64,000 nt of DNA. It comes from Alphaproteobacteria bacterium UBA6324. GTDB lineage: Bacteria; Pseudomonadota; Alphaproteobacteria; CAAGCB01; CAG-977. Positions within the stretch are counted from its first letter, which is position 1. Every line of letters begins with the position of its first letter. The position numbers and the translations under genes are program-made. Below are positions 34,040-42,970 of this stretch, in pieces. The notes below the pieces were generated by a model. That model searched no databases. It had not been told where the DNA came from and worked only from the letters and a program-made list of their open reading frames with translations. The stretch is taken from the NCBI GenBank assembly GCA_002439085.1, contig DJSW01000029.1:1-64000 (forward strand), in the 5' to 3' direction.

Positions 34040-34381
34040 TTATTGCGGCAAAGCCGGCAGGTTTTCGGGCGACAGAGGCAGTTTTTTGACGAATCTGACG
34101 GGCACTTCGTATTCGCGCATCAATTCGCCGCCCTCGAATTCGACGACCAGAACGGATTCCGCCTTGGCCAGCGGGGCGCGGGCGTCGGGGTGGATGAAAT
34201 CCAGCGTGATGGAAAAGCCGTGTTGACGGTACAGCAGGGCGTGCTTTCCGCCATCGTAAACGATTTGCGGATCCTCCGGTTCGCCGGCGCGCGCGCGAAT
34301 CGAAATCAGCAAATCGCCCGCGCCGTTCTGCAGGATGTCGTAAAAGCCCTCTTGTTCGGGACCCGTTTGTCTTTCGGCCAT
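34040..34381 (-). CDS. Hypothetical protein, paralogue of the protein at 12958-13251
   Basis: ATG 34381 (MAERQTGPEQEGFYDILQN) has AGAGGAAAG upstream, giving 113 residues. The frame to 34432 is less likely. The sequence matches the 97-residue protein at 12958-13251 through EGxYDxxQNxxGxLLxxIRARxGxP and ELxxEYxxPVxxVxKLP, with an extra C-terminal PLSPENLPALPQ. There is no signal peptide or membrane segment. The function is unknown. It lies just upstream of nuoA and divergent from glgP. Confidence 0.72.
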   Translation of the reverse strand: MAERQTGPEQEGFYDILQNGAGDLLISIRARAGEPEDPQIVYDGGKHALLYRQHGFSITLDFIHPDARAPLAKAESVLVVEFEGGELMREYEVPVRFVKKLPLSPENLPALPQ

Positions 34382-34626
34382 TCTTTCCTCTTCGGGTTCG
34401 CTTTGTGAACCGCCTTGAAAAAACTCTCTCACGGTGCTTATAACATCATTTTGGACAGAACGGCAAGTTTTTTTTGTTAAATACCGTCAACCGGCCGCGT
34501 TTTCGCCGCCGCGCGGCCGCATTTTTCAAAAAACGGCGGGGCTTTTCCGTTTTTCTCTTTACCTTGATTCCTAAAATATGGTATGCAACCGCTACACCTA
34601 AATTTTTATCAACAAGGACGAATGAA

Positions 34627-37095
34627 GTGACGAATAAAACGACACAAAGCAACACCCCCGCCCTGCCGAAAGTGACGGCGGAAATGATTGCCGAAAAAAT
34701 CGAACGCTTGATGAAATACACCCTGTGCAAACAGGTGCGCGAAGCGTCGAAAGAGGATTTGTTCACGGCTTTGGCTTTGGCGGTGCGTGAAATCGCCGTT
34801 GACCGTATGTATGAAACGGCCAACAGATACGCCCACGCCAACCCCAAACGCGTTTATTACCTGTCCGTCGAATACCTGCTGGGTCGTTCGCTGGTGAACA
34901 ATTTGGACAATCTGGGCATCCACGACCTGCTGGATCAGGTGAAACTGGACAACCCCATTCCCCTGCGCGACGTAATCGACTGCGAATACGATCCGGCGTT
35001 GGGCAACGGCGGTTTGGGTCGTTTGGCGGCGTGCTTCATCGATTCCATGGCGACGTTGGGGCTGCCCGGGTACGGTTACGGTCTGAACTATCAGTTCGGC
35101 CTGTTCAAACAGGTTTTTGAAAACGGATATCAAAAGGAAATGGCGGATTCGTGGATGGACCGTTCCTCCCCTTGGCAGATCGAACGCGCCGACCGCATTT
35201 GCCACGTCCCCGTTTACGGCCGTCTGGTTTATGAGGAAGTCAACGGCGAACGCCGCCCGCACTGGGTCGATACCGAAACGCTGGTCGGCGTCCCGTACGA
35301 TATGCCGATCGTCGGTTTCGGCGGCAAAACGGTGAACTACCTGCGTCTGTTTTCCGCGCGTTCGTCCAGCGAACTGGACATCAAAACGTTCAACGACGGC
35401 GGTTACATCAAAGCGGTTGAAAAGAAAATCAAATCCGAAACGATTTCCAAGGTTCTGTACCCGTCCGACGCGGTCGAAGCGGGCAAGGAACTGCGCCTGC
35501 TGCAGCAGTATTTCTTCGTTTCCTGCGCCTTAAGCGACATCATGCGCCGTTTTCTGGAAACGAACACGGATCTGCGCGATTTCCCGAAAAAAGCGGCGAT
35601 TCAGCTGAACGACACGCACCCGACGCTGGCGATCCCCGAATTGATGCGCCTGTTGATGGACGTTCACGGTTTGGATTGGGATACCGCGTGGGAAATCACG
35701 GAAAAAACGATGGGCTACACGAACCACACTCTGCTGCCCGAAGCGTTGGAACGCTGGTCGGTCAAATTGCTGGAAAAAGTTTGCCCGCGTCATTTGGCGA
35801 TCATCTACGACATCAACGACCATTTGATGAAACAGGTTGCGGCGAAATACCCCGGCGACAACGGCAAGCTGTCCCGCATGTCCATCATTGAAGAAGGCGA
35901 CACCAAAAAGGTTCGCATGGGCAATCTGGCGATCGTCGGTTCGCATTCGATCAACGGCGTCGCGGCGATCCATTCGGAACTGGTCAAGAAAAACTTGGCG
36001 CCGGACTTTTATGAAATGTGGCCGGAACGCTTCAACAACAAAACGAACGGCATCACGCCGCGCCGCTGGCTGTTGAGCGCGAACCCCGAACTGGCCGACC
36101 TGATTTCGTCGAAAATCGGCCGCGAATGGATCACGCATCTGGATCAGCTGGTCAAAATCGCACCGTTTGCCACGGATTCCGATTTCGTGCGTTCGTTCTT
36201 CCGCATCAAAAAGGACAACAAGGAAAAACTGGCGAAGATCATTCTGAACACGACGGGCAACATCGTCGATACGGATTCCCTGTTCGACGTTCAGGTCAAA
36301 CGCATTCACGAATACAAACGCCAGCTGTTGAACGCGTTGAACATCATCTACAACTATCTGCAGATCACCGAAGACGGCCTGTCCCTGTCCAGCCCGCGCA
36401 CGTTCATTCTGGGCGGCAAGGCGGCTCCGTCTTACGACTTTGCAAAGTTGACGATCAAGCTGTTCAACAACCTGTCCAAGGTCATCAACAACGATCCGCG
36501 CGTCAAGGATCAGATGAAAGTCGTCTTCATCCCCGATTACAAAGTGTCGATCGCGGAACGCGTGTTCCCCGCCGCCGACGTGTCGGAACAGATTTCGACC
36601 GCGGGATTTGAAGCGTCCGGCACGGGCAACATGAAATTCATGCTGAACGGCGCGCTGACGGTCGGCACGCTGGACGGCGCGAACGTCGAGATTCGCGACG
36701 AAGTCGGTCCCGAAAACTTCTACCTGTTCGGGTTGACGACGCCGGAAGTCAAGAAAATCCACGACGAACATTCGCACCGCCCGTGGGATCTGTACAATTC
36801 CGACACGCGCATCCGCCGCATTATGGACGCGCTGAATTCGGATATGTTCTGCCCCGGCGAATCCGGCATTTTCCAGCCGATTTTCGACAACATCATGGGC
36901 GCGGACTACTACCTGTTGCTGGCGGACATCGGTTCGTACATCGACACGCAGGCGCAGGTGGCCAAAGACTTCTTGAACAAAGCGTCTTGGGGCAAGAAAG
37001 CGATTTTGAACGTCGCGCATTCGGGCAAATTCTCGTCCGATCGCACGATCGCCGAATACGCCAAAGACATTTGGGACGTCAAACCCGTTTTGTAA
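34627..37095 (+). CDS. glgP: Glycogen/starch phosphorylase
   Basis: This enzyme releases glucose-1-phosphate from alpha-1,4-glucans with pyridoxal phosphate. The frame is open from 34474, but GTG 34627 with AAGGA (34614-34618) gives 822 residues, the normal length. Signatures are YYLSVEYLLGRSL, EYDPALGNGGLGRLAACFIDS, QLNDTHPTLAIPELMRLL, RIHEYKRQLLN and the PLP-lysine region EASGTGNMKFMLNGALTVGT. No other glycogen gene is nearby. It has its own terminator. Confidence 0.97.
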   Translation: MTNKTTQSNTPALPKVTAEMIAEKIERLMKYTLCKQVREASKEDLFTALALAVREIAVDRMYETANRYAHANPKRVYYLSVEYLLGRSLVNNLDNLGIHDLLDQVKLDNPIPLRDVIDCEYDPALGNGGLGRLAACFIDSMATLGLPGYGYGLNYQFGLFKQVFENGYQKEMADSWMDRSSPWQIERADRICHVPVYGRLVYEEVNGERRPHWVDTETLVGVPYDMPIVGFGGKTVNYLRLFSARSSSELDIKTFNDGGYIKAVEKKIKSETISKVLYPSDAVEAGKELRLLQQYFFVSCALSDIMRRFLETNTDLRDFPKKAAIQLNDTHPTLAIPELMRLLMDVHGLDWDTAWEITEKTMGYTNHTLLPEALERWSVKLLEKVCPRHLAIIYDINDHLMKQVAAKYPGDNGKLSRMSIIEEGDTKKVRMGNLAIVGSHSINGVAAIHSELVKKNLAPDFYEMWPERFNNKTNGITPRRWLLSANPELADLISSKIGREWITHLDQLVKIAPFATDSDFVRSFFRIKKDNKEKLAKIILNTTGNIVDTDSLFDVQVKRIHEYKRQLLNALNIIYNYLQITEDGLSLSSPRTFILGGKAAPSYDFAKLTIKLFNNLSKVINNDPRVKDQMKVVFIPDYKVSIAERVFPAADVSEQISTAGFEASGTGNMKFMLNGALTVGTLDGANVEIRDEVGPENFYLFGLTTPEVKKIHDEHSHRPWDLYNSDTRIRRIMDALNSDMFCPGESGIFQPIFDNIMGADYYLLLADIGSYIDTQAQVAKDFLNKASWGKKAILNVAHSGKFSSDRTIAEYAKDIWDVKPVL

Positions 37096-37110
37096 GAAGA
37101 CATCAAATTA

Positions 37111-37140
37111 AAAAGCCCCGCGTTTGCGGGGCTTTTTTTT
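37111..37140 (+). terminator. Intrinsic terminator of glgP
   Basis: AAAAGCCCCGC (37111-37121), loop GTTT, and GCGGGGCTTTT (37126-37136), with T continuing to 37140. Confidence 0.95.
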
Positions 37141-37185
37141 CTGTTCGGGAAAGACAGGCGAACCGGACACCCGCTCCGTCCCCGC

Positions 37186-37405
37186 CAAAACAGGCTTTAA
37201 AGAGTCAAGCGGGTACTGGCCGTACGGGCGGTACTGCCGTACGGGCGTCAGTTTGATGAACCGAGCAACCCGCACCGCCCTCACCAAAACAGGCTTTAAA
37301 GAGTCAAGCGGCAGGAAGCGAGAAGCGCAGGTGTGATGCGTACATACAGGTACGTGAAAACCGAGCATCACAGCTGACAAACCGATTGACCTTTAAAATC
37401 GGTTT
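37186..37405. repeat. Structured intergenic region: 27-bp direct repeats and three inverted repeats
   Basis: The 270-bp space between glgP and the HAD gene has no convincing gene. CAAAACAGGCTTTAAAGAGT with the next seven bases occurs at 37186-37212 and again at 37285-37311, exactly 99 bp apart. Between them is CCGTACGGGC twice (37220- and 37237-). After them come TGTGATGC (37332-37339) with GCATCACA (37365-37372), and AAACCGATT (37379-37387) with AATCGGTTT (37397-37405). It could be a mobile-type repeat, an operator cluster or a small RNA. A reading frame on the minus strand (37108-37380) repeats PLDSLKPVL because of the direct repeat, and I do not call it a gene. Confidence 0.6.
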
Positions 37406-37417
37406 TAGGTTTTAAGC

Positions 37418-38323
37418 TTACCAGATAAAAGCAGGCAACACAGCCTTCGCCACACACTCGTTCTGCGATAAAAGAGAACGGACACGGTCGGCGTCGGGCT
37501 GTTGACCGCGGGAAACGCCCAAGTCTTTGGCGTGGACGCCGCCGGCGACAAAGAGGGCGTCCAATCCGGCCAGATTGGCGCCGAGAATGTCGGTTTGGAC
37601 ACAATCGCCGATCACGGCGATGCGGGAACGGTCGGCCTCCAACCCCTCGACGCAATAGTTGAAAACGGAGGGATCGGGCTTGCCGCGCCAAAAAACGGAA
37701 CCGCCGATTTTCTGGTACTGCGCGGCCAGCGCGCCGGCCGCCATGCAGGGAACGCCGTCCTTTAAAAAGAACGAATCGGGACAGGCGCAAACCATGGGCA
37801 GACGGCGGGATAGGCAGACTTTAAAGAACGGTTCGTATTTTTCCAACGTGTCCTGCGTGCCGAACGTTCCGGTGACGAAAATGAAATCGGCTTCGTCAAT
37901 GTTGGGAACGGGGACGTAGCCCAGATCGGCGAACGGCTGCCAACAGTTTTCGGGCCCCAGATGAAAACACTTGCGCCCCAGATTGGCGAAAAACGGGTCG
38001 ATGCGGCGGCGCATTTCGTGATAGACGATTTCGCCCGATGTCAGAACGCCGTGGTACAGATAGCGTTTCACCCCCATGCGTTCCAACGTTTTGATCATGT
38101 CGGCGCAACGGCACGGCGCGTTCGAGAGGAACACAACCTTTTTCCCCTCGTCGCTCAGCTGGCTGAGGGCGTTGAACACGCCGAAACAGAGCCGTTGTTC
38201 TTCGTACACGACGCCCCACAAATCGACGATGAACGCGTCGTACGCCGCGACGATGCCGCGCAATCCGGCGATATAGGGTGTTTCGTTATTCAAACGGGCG
38301 TCTCCGAAAACTGGGGTTGTCAT
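37418..38323 (-). CDS. HAD-superfamily class IIA hydrolase (TIGR01459 type)
   Basis: The 301-residue protein has the HAD motifs in order: DAFIVDLWGVVY (the first Asp followed by LWG), VVFLSNAPC, FWRGKPDPSVF with Lys, and IAVIGDCVQTDILGANLAG. The long cap between motifs II and III is of class IIA. The TIGR01459 subfamily is common in alphaproteobacteria and is annotated only as a hydrolase of sugar phosphate or nucleotide type. The substrate is unknown. Divergent from nothing close; it ends in the repeat region. Confidence 0.85.
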   Translation of the reverse strand: MTTPVFGDARLNNETPYIAGLRGIVAAYDAFIVDLWGVVYEEQRLCFGVFNALSQLSDEGKKVVFLSNAPCRCADMIKTLERMGVKRYLYHGVLTSGEIVYHEMRRRIDPFFANLGRKCFHLGPENCWQPFADLGYVPVPNIDEADFIFVTGTFGTQDTLEKYEPFFKVCLSRRLPMVCACPDSFFLKDGVPCMAAGALAAQYQKIGGSVFWRGKPDPSVFNYCVEGLEADRSRIAVIGDCVQTDILGANLAGLDALFVAGGVHAKDLGVSRGQQPDADRVRSLLSQNECVAKAVLPAFIW

Positions 38324-38353
38324 GGTGTTAATATACCACGCCCGCCCGCGTTG

Positions 38354-39205
38354 TCAAAGGCTGCCTTTCGTTTTCCGGCGTTTTGTTTTTTGCGCCGCGC
38401 ACGGCTTGTCCGGCAGGCGTTTCAGATCCGTCAAAACGGACAGCAGACGGTGCGTCCCGAAATTCTGGACGATTTGATCGCTGATCCCGTTGTCGTAGGA
38501 ATACAGCGACACTTCGTAGGCGGGCGCGCCGTCGGCGGCGGCGGGGACGGCGAATTCTTCAAAAAACGCCGTGTCGAAGCGGTAGGCCTTGCGATTTTTG
38601 ATCAAAGCGACATCCCCTTTGACGGCGGGCGAGGAAAAACCGTCCGCCGCGGTGACGGCCGTGTTTGTGGAAAACAGGGATTCGGGGCGCGTACCGTCGT
38701 AAACATAGGAAAACACGGTTCCTTTTCCCGCCCGCGCGGCATCCAGCAGACGCAGCGTCTGCTGAACGGGAAAGGCGACGCTTTTGGGCAGGACGGCTTC
38801 GGACGCCACGGGAACGGTCAGACGCACACGCTTTTTGCCGGCGTCGCACACGGCCGTTCCGGACAAATCTTTTCTGTCCGCCCCCTTTTCGCGCACATGA
38901 ACGGTAAAGTCAAACCGGCAGCCGTCCGCGCTTTCCCGCGTCGTTTGTTTCCAATTCGTCGTGTCCAGCCCGATCTGTTCATATCCGACATCTATGGAAA
39001 ACACGGATTCCGTTTCCCAAACGCCGCACACCTTTTGAATTTGATAACGCATTTTGCCTTTGGCCGTGACGACGCCCGTCGCGCCGCCCGCCGTCGAATA
39101 AAGCGATATGTCGTAACTTGCCCGATGCGATTGCAATCCGCCGTCCGCCCGCGCGAACGCGGCGGGAAACATCAGAAACGCGGCGAAAACAATAATCCTG
39201 ATCAC
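38354..39205 (-). CDS. EipB-like periplasmic envelope protein (DUF1849)
   Basis: The start is GTG 39205, with AAAGG 8 bases upstream. It is followed by a signal peptide ending AAFARA, and the longer frame has no such leader. SHRASYDISLYSTAGG opens the mature protein, with GKMRYQIQKVCGVWETESVFSID and FVYDGTRPESLFS-like segments further on, matching the DUF1849/EipB pattern. In Brucella, EipB is a periplasmic beta-spiral protein needed for envelope integrity. Cys pairs (VCGVW, DGCRF, AVCDAG, KPCAA) fit a disulphide-bearing exported protein. The mature protein is about 260 residues, within the family range. The assignment is from pattern recognition only. Confidence 0.72.
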   Translation of the reverse strand: MIRIIVFAAFLMFPAAFARADGGLQSHRASYDISLYSTAGGATGVVTAKGKMRYQIQKVCGVWETESVFSIDVGYEQIGLDTTNWKQTTRESADGCRFDFTVHVREKGADRKDLSGTAVCDAGKKRVRLTVPVASEAVLPKSVAFPVQQTLRLLDAARAGKGTVFSYVYDGTRPESLFSTNTAVTAADGFSSPAVKGDVALIKNRKAYRFDTAFFEEFAVPAAADGAPAYEVSLYSYDNGISDQIVQNFGTHRLLSVLTDLKRLPDKPCAAQKTKRRKTKGSL

Positions 39206-39377
39206 GGAAAAGACCTTTCGTTTTGCGGCATCATAAACGAAAACGGTTCGGAATGATAGCCCCGAAAACAACAAAAGCGCACGCGCGCCGGACACCCGCC
39301 GGCGGTTATGGAAACGCTTGAGTTTTTGCAAAAGAGGTTATACTCTGGATGAAAAATGTTTTTTGTTCGGAACCGGC

Positions 39378-40337
39378 ATGATCACATTAGAAAACGTCAC
39401 GCGAAAATTCGGATCTTTCACCGCCGTCGATAATCTGTCCCTTCATGTGCCGAAAGGGCAGGTGCTGGGATTTTTGGGACCGAACGGCGCGGGAAAAACG
39501 ACGACCATGCGCATGATTTCGGGATTTCTGACCCCGACCGCGGGAAAAATAACGGTTTGCGGATGCGATGTCGCCCAAACCCCCGTCGAGGTCAAACGCC
39601 ACATCGGCTATATGCCCGAAGTCGCGTCGTCCTACAACGACATGACGGTTCTGGCGTTTTTGAATTTCATCGCCGAAGCGCGCGGCCTGTCCGGTTCGGC
39701 CAAAGAAAAGGCCGTTGAAAAGGTCGTTGCCGACATTTCCCTGTCGAATGTCCTTTACCAGCCGATCGAAACGCTGTCCAAGGGGTATAAACGCCGCGTC
39801 GGTTTGGCGCAAGCGTTGGTGCATGATCCGGACGTGCTGATTTTGGACGAACCGACCGAGGGGCTCGATCCCAACCAAAAACGCGAGATCCGGACGCTGA
39901 TCCGCCGTTTGCGGGAAAACAAGGCGATCATCATTTCCACCCATGTGCTGGAAGAGGTCGAAGCCATGTGTTCCCGCGCCGTCATCATTGATAAGGGCAA
40001 AATCGTTCTGGACGACACGCCCCGATCGCTGATCAGCCTGTCGGAAACCCACCAGACGCTGTTCGTCCTGATCCCCGCGTACCAACAGGAACGGGCGCGC
40101 ACCGTTTTCGACGAAATGACGGTTCTGGACATCGCGGACGTGCGTCAGGAAACGGGCGACGCGTTCATGTTCACCCTGAAACCCAAGGGGCGCGATTCCG
40201 TCACCGCCGACGTGGTGGAGGCTCTGCGCCGCCAAGACATCAAGATACTGGATTTGTTCATTGAAAAAGGCCGGCTGGAGGAAGTGTTCTACGCGTTCAC
40301 GTCGCCCGACCGCGAATTGAAAGACCCGCACGCATGA
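39378..40337 (+). CDS. ABC transporter ATP-binding protein (Gld/ABC-2 type)
   Basis: ATG 39378 (MITLENVTRKFGSF) gives 319 residues. Walker A is GPNGAGKTTT at 34-43, the signature is LSKGYKRRVGLAQAL, and Walker B is VLILDEPTEGLDPNQ, with the switch His in IIISTHVLEEVEA. The C-terminal 90 residues form the usual regulatory extension of ABC-2 ATPases. It overlaps the permease gene by 4 bases and forms one operon with the next three genes. The set resembles GldA-GldF-GldG plus DUF4340, a widespread transporter whose cargo is not known outside gliding bacteria. Confidence 0.93.
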   Translation: MITLENVTRKFGSFTAVDNLSLHVPKGQVLGFLGPNGAGKTTTMRMISGFLTPTAGKITVCGCDVAQTPVEVKRHIGYMPEVASSYNDMTVLAFLNFIAEARGLSGSAKEKAVEKVVADISLSNVLYQPIETLSKGYKRRVGLAQALVHDPDVLILDEPTEGLDPNQKREIRTLIRRLRENKAIIISTHVLEEVEAMCSRAVIIDKGKIVLDDTPRSLISLSETHQTLFVLIPAYQQERARTVFDEMTVLDIADVRQETGDAFMFTLKPKGRDSVTADVVEALRRQDIKILDLFIEKGRLEEVFYAFTSPDRELKDPHA

Positions 40338-41068
40338 GATCCCTGCTTGTATTGACGAAACGCGAATTCGCCGGATATTTCACAACGCCGGTCGCGTGGA
40401 TTTTTTTGATGATTTTCGTGTCCCTGTCGGGATTGCTGACGTTTTACGCGGGGGATTTTTTCGGCCGCGGCCAAGCCGACCTGCAATCGTTTTTCCTGTT
40501 CCACCCGTGGCTGTACGTTTTCCTGATCCCCGCCGTTTCCATGCGTATGTGGGCCGAGGAACGGCGCAGCGGCACGATCGAAATGCTGATGACCCTGCCC
40601 GTTTCGACCGGCGATCTGGTGCTGGGCAAGTTTTTCGCCGCGTGGATGTTCGTCGGTGTCGCGCTGTTTTTGACACTGCCGATGTGGCTGACCGTCAACT
40701 ATCTGGGATCGCCCGACAACGGCGTCATTTTGATGAGCTATCTGGCCAGTTTTTTGATCGCGGGGACGTTTTTGTCCGTCGGGTCGTGCCTGTCCGCCTG
40801 CACCAAAAGCCAGATCGTCGCGTTCGCGTCCACCATGATGGCGTGCGTTCTGCTGACGTTTCTGGGGTCGGACGCGCTGATCAACGCGTTGTCCGGATTC
40901 GCGACGGAAAAGGTGTTGAAGCTGTTTCAATCGTTCGGTTTCCTGATCCATTTCCTTTCCCTGACCCGCGGCGTTCTGGACGTGCGCGACCTGCTGTTCT
41001 TCGTTTCGTTTTCAAGCGTGTTCCTGTTCGCGACGGTGATCGTGCTTGACCATAAAAAGGCGGTGTGA
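40334..41068 (+). CDS. ABC-2 type permease (GldF-like)
   Basis: The 244-residue protein has six hydrophobic segments, beginning RSLLVLTKREFAGYFTTPVAWIF. The phrase EERRSGTIEMLMTLPVSTGDLVLGKFFAAW is the typical ABC-2/GldF motif that meets the ATPase. It is co-translated with the ATPase (ATGA overlap), and the next gene starts 1 base after its stop. Confidence 0.9.
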   Translation: MRSLLVLTKREFAGYFTTPVAWIFLMIFVSLSGLLTFYAGDFFGRGQADLQSFFLFHPWLYVFLIPAVSMRMWAEERRSGTIEMLMTLPVSTGDLVLGKFFAAWMFVGVALFLTLPMWLTVNYLGSPDNGVILMSYLASFLIAGTFLSVGSCLSACTKSQIVAFASTMMACVLLTFLGSDALINALSGFATEKVLKLFQSFGFLIHFLSLTRGVLDVRDLLFFVSFSSVFLFATVIVLDHKKAV

Positions 41069-41069
41069 C

Positions 41070-42953
41070 ATGAAAATCAACGTTCGGGACAGAAACTCTT
41101 TGGGCGTCGCCGGATTGGTCTGCGCCGTCGTTTTGTTTTTCTGCGTCAACCTGATCGCCGCGTTTTTGATGAAAAACTACCGCCTCGATCTGACGCAGGC
41201 GCAGCTGTATTCCCTGTCGCAAGGATCGCTGAACGCCGTCGCGCAGATCAAGGAACCCGTCACGATCCGTTTCTATCTGTCGGACAAGCTGGCCAAAGTG
41301 TCGCAGCTACACGCGACGTACGCCGTGCGCGTCGTCGAATTGCTGGAACAGTACGTTTCCGCGTCCGACGGCAAAATCAAGCTGGAAATCATTGATCCCG
41401 AGCCTTTTTCCAAAAAAGAGGACGAAGCGTTGGGCTACGGGCTGAAAGGCATCCCCGTCGGCGATTCGTCCGAATACGTTTACATCGGCATGGTGCTGTC
41501 GAATTCGTCCGACCGCCGGCGCACGATCGCGCTGCTGGACCCGTCGCGGGAACGGTTTTTGGAATACGACATCACGAAATACCTGACCGACCTGACCCGT
41601 TCCAAACGCCCGACCATCGGGATCATCAGCACCCTGCCGATCGACGGGCAGGGCGAACCGCGGCAGGTTTACCCGAAATACCGCCCCCGCTGGGCGGTGA
41701 TGAACGTCATCCGCGACATTTTCAACGTCCGGTTCATTTCGCGCCAAACGCTGGACATTCCGGCGGGCATCGACGTTCTGATGCTGGTCAACCCGAAAAA
41801 ATTCAGCGAAGAAACCCTGTACGCCATTGACCAATACATCATGCGCGGCGGCAATATGTTGGTGCTGATCGACCCGTTTTCACAGGCGGAGGCCGCTTTG
41901 GGCGAAGTCCCCTATTCCATCCGGCCGGACATGGACAAGCTGTTTTCCGACTGGGGCGTATCGTTCGACCCGACGCAATTCGTCGCGGACGCCGTTCTGG
42001 CGCGCACCGCTGCCCACAACGACGGCGACAAAACCGCGCAGGTCAAATATCTGCCGTGGTTGGGCGTCACCGAAAACCACCTGAGTCCCGAAGACCCCGT
42101 CACCAACGCGGTCAGCTCGCTGAATCTGGCCTACGCCGGAACGTTTGCCGTCACGAAAAAAGTGGACGGCCTGACCGTCACGCCCCTGATCTTTTCATCA
42201 AAGGATTCGCAGCTGATGCCGACGGTGTTGGGCGTCAATCCCGATCCGGCGGAAATGCTGCGCCAATTCAAACCCAAAGGCCGCAACATGGTTTTGGGGC
42301 TGCGGATCAAGGGAACGCCCGCCAGCGCGTTTGACAAGGCGCCGACGCGCAACTTTTTGAAACAGCGGCCGGAAGCGCACATTGAAAAGGCCGTGTCGCC
42401 CGTCAACATCATCCTGATCGGCGACAGCGATTTTCTGGCCGATTCCCTGTGGACGGAAAAATCCGACATTCTGGGCGTGGAACAGCTGTACCCGTTCGCG
42501 GGCAACGCCGACCTGACCGTCAACGCGCTGGACAATCTCAGCGGCGCGGCGTCGCTGATCGACTTGCGGTCGAAAGCCGAATGGCGCCGCCCGTTCACCG
42601 TGATCGAGGAAATGGCGCTGCAAGCCGGAAAGAAATACCGGCAGGAGGAAACGCGCCTGTTCGACGAATTGCAAACCGCGCAAAACCGGCTGCAATACCT
42701 GACGGAGCGCGCGCCCGACAGCGGCGGCGACATTTTATCGCGCGAGGACAAATCGGAAATCCAGTCGCTGAAAGAACGGATTTTAACCCTGCGTGCCGAC
42801 CTGCGTTCCGTTCAAAGCGTGCTGAGCCGCGACATTTTCGCCCTGCGTTCGACGATCATCCTGCTGAACGTCGTTCTGGTGCCGGCTTTGTTGATGGCCG
42901 TCGCCCTGTTTGTCGTCTGGCGTCGGCGCGTCAGACGGACGCAATCCCGATAG
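41070..42953 (+). CDS. GldG-family ABC transporter auxiliary protein
   Basis: ATG 41070 (MKINVRDRNSLG), with AAGGCGG upstream, gives 627 residues. An N-terminal membrane helix (VAGLVCAVVLFFCVNLIAAFLM) is followed by a large periplasmic domain with NYRLDLTQAQLYSLSQGSLNAV, the GldG/DUF4350 opening, and PTIGIISTLPI. A coiled coil (about 555-590) and a C-terminal helix (IILLNVVLVPALLMAVALFVVW) close it. It is likely a membrane-anchored partner that works with the permease. The cargo is unknown. Confidence 0.85.
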   Translation: MKINVRDRNSLGVAGLVCAVVLFFCVNLIAAFLMKNYRLDLTQAQLYSLSQGSLNAVAQIKEPVTIRFYLSDKLAKVSQLHATYAVRVVELLEQYVSASDGKIKLEIIDPEPFSKKEDEALGYGLKGIPVGDSSEYVYIGMVLSNSSDRRRTIALLDPSRERFLEYDITKYLTDLTRSKRPTIGIISTLPIDGQGEPRQVYPKYRPRWAVMNVIRDIFNVRFISRQTLDIPAGIDVLMLVNPKKFSEETLYAIDQYIMRGGNMLVLIDPFSQAEAALGEVPYSIRPDMDKLFSDWGVSFDPTQFVADAVLARTAAHNDGDKTAQVKYLPWLGVTENHLSPEDPVTNAVSSLNLAYAGTFAVTKKVDGLTVTPLIFSSKDSQLMPTVLGVNPDPAEMLRQFKPKGRNMVLGLRIKGTPASAFDKAPTRNFLKQRPEAHIEKAVSPVNIILIGDSDFLADSLWTEKSDILGVEQLYPFAGNADLTVNALDNLSGAASLIDLRSKAEWRRPFTVIEEMALQAGKKYRQEETRLFDELQTAQNRLQYLTERAPDSGGDILSREDKSEIQSLKERILTLRADLRSVQSVLSRDIFALRSTIILLNVVLVPALLMAVALFVVWRRRVRRTQSR

Positions 42954-42970
42954 AATAAGGAAAGCCGCCC

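Noticed and set aside
37108..37380. A 90-residue minus-strand frame with repeated PLDSLKPVL
   Set aside because: The repeats come from 27-bp direct DNA repeats, the frame overlaps the glgP terminator, and no start signal is visible.
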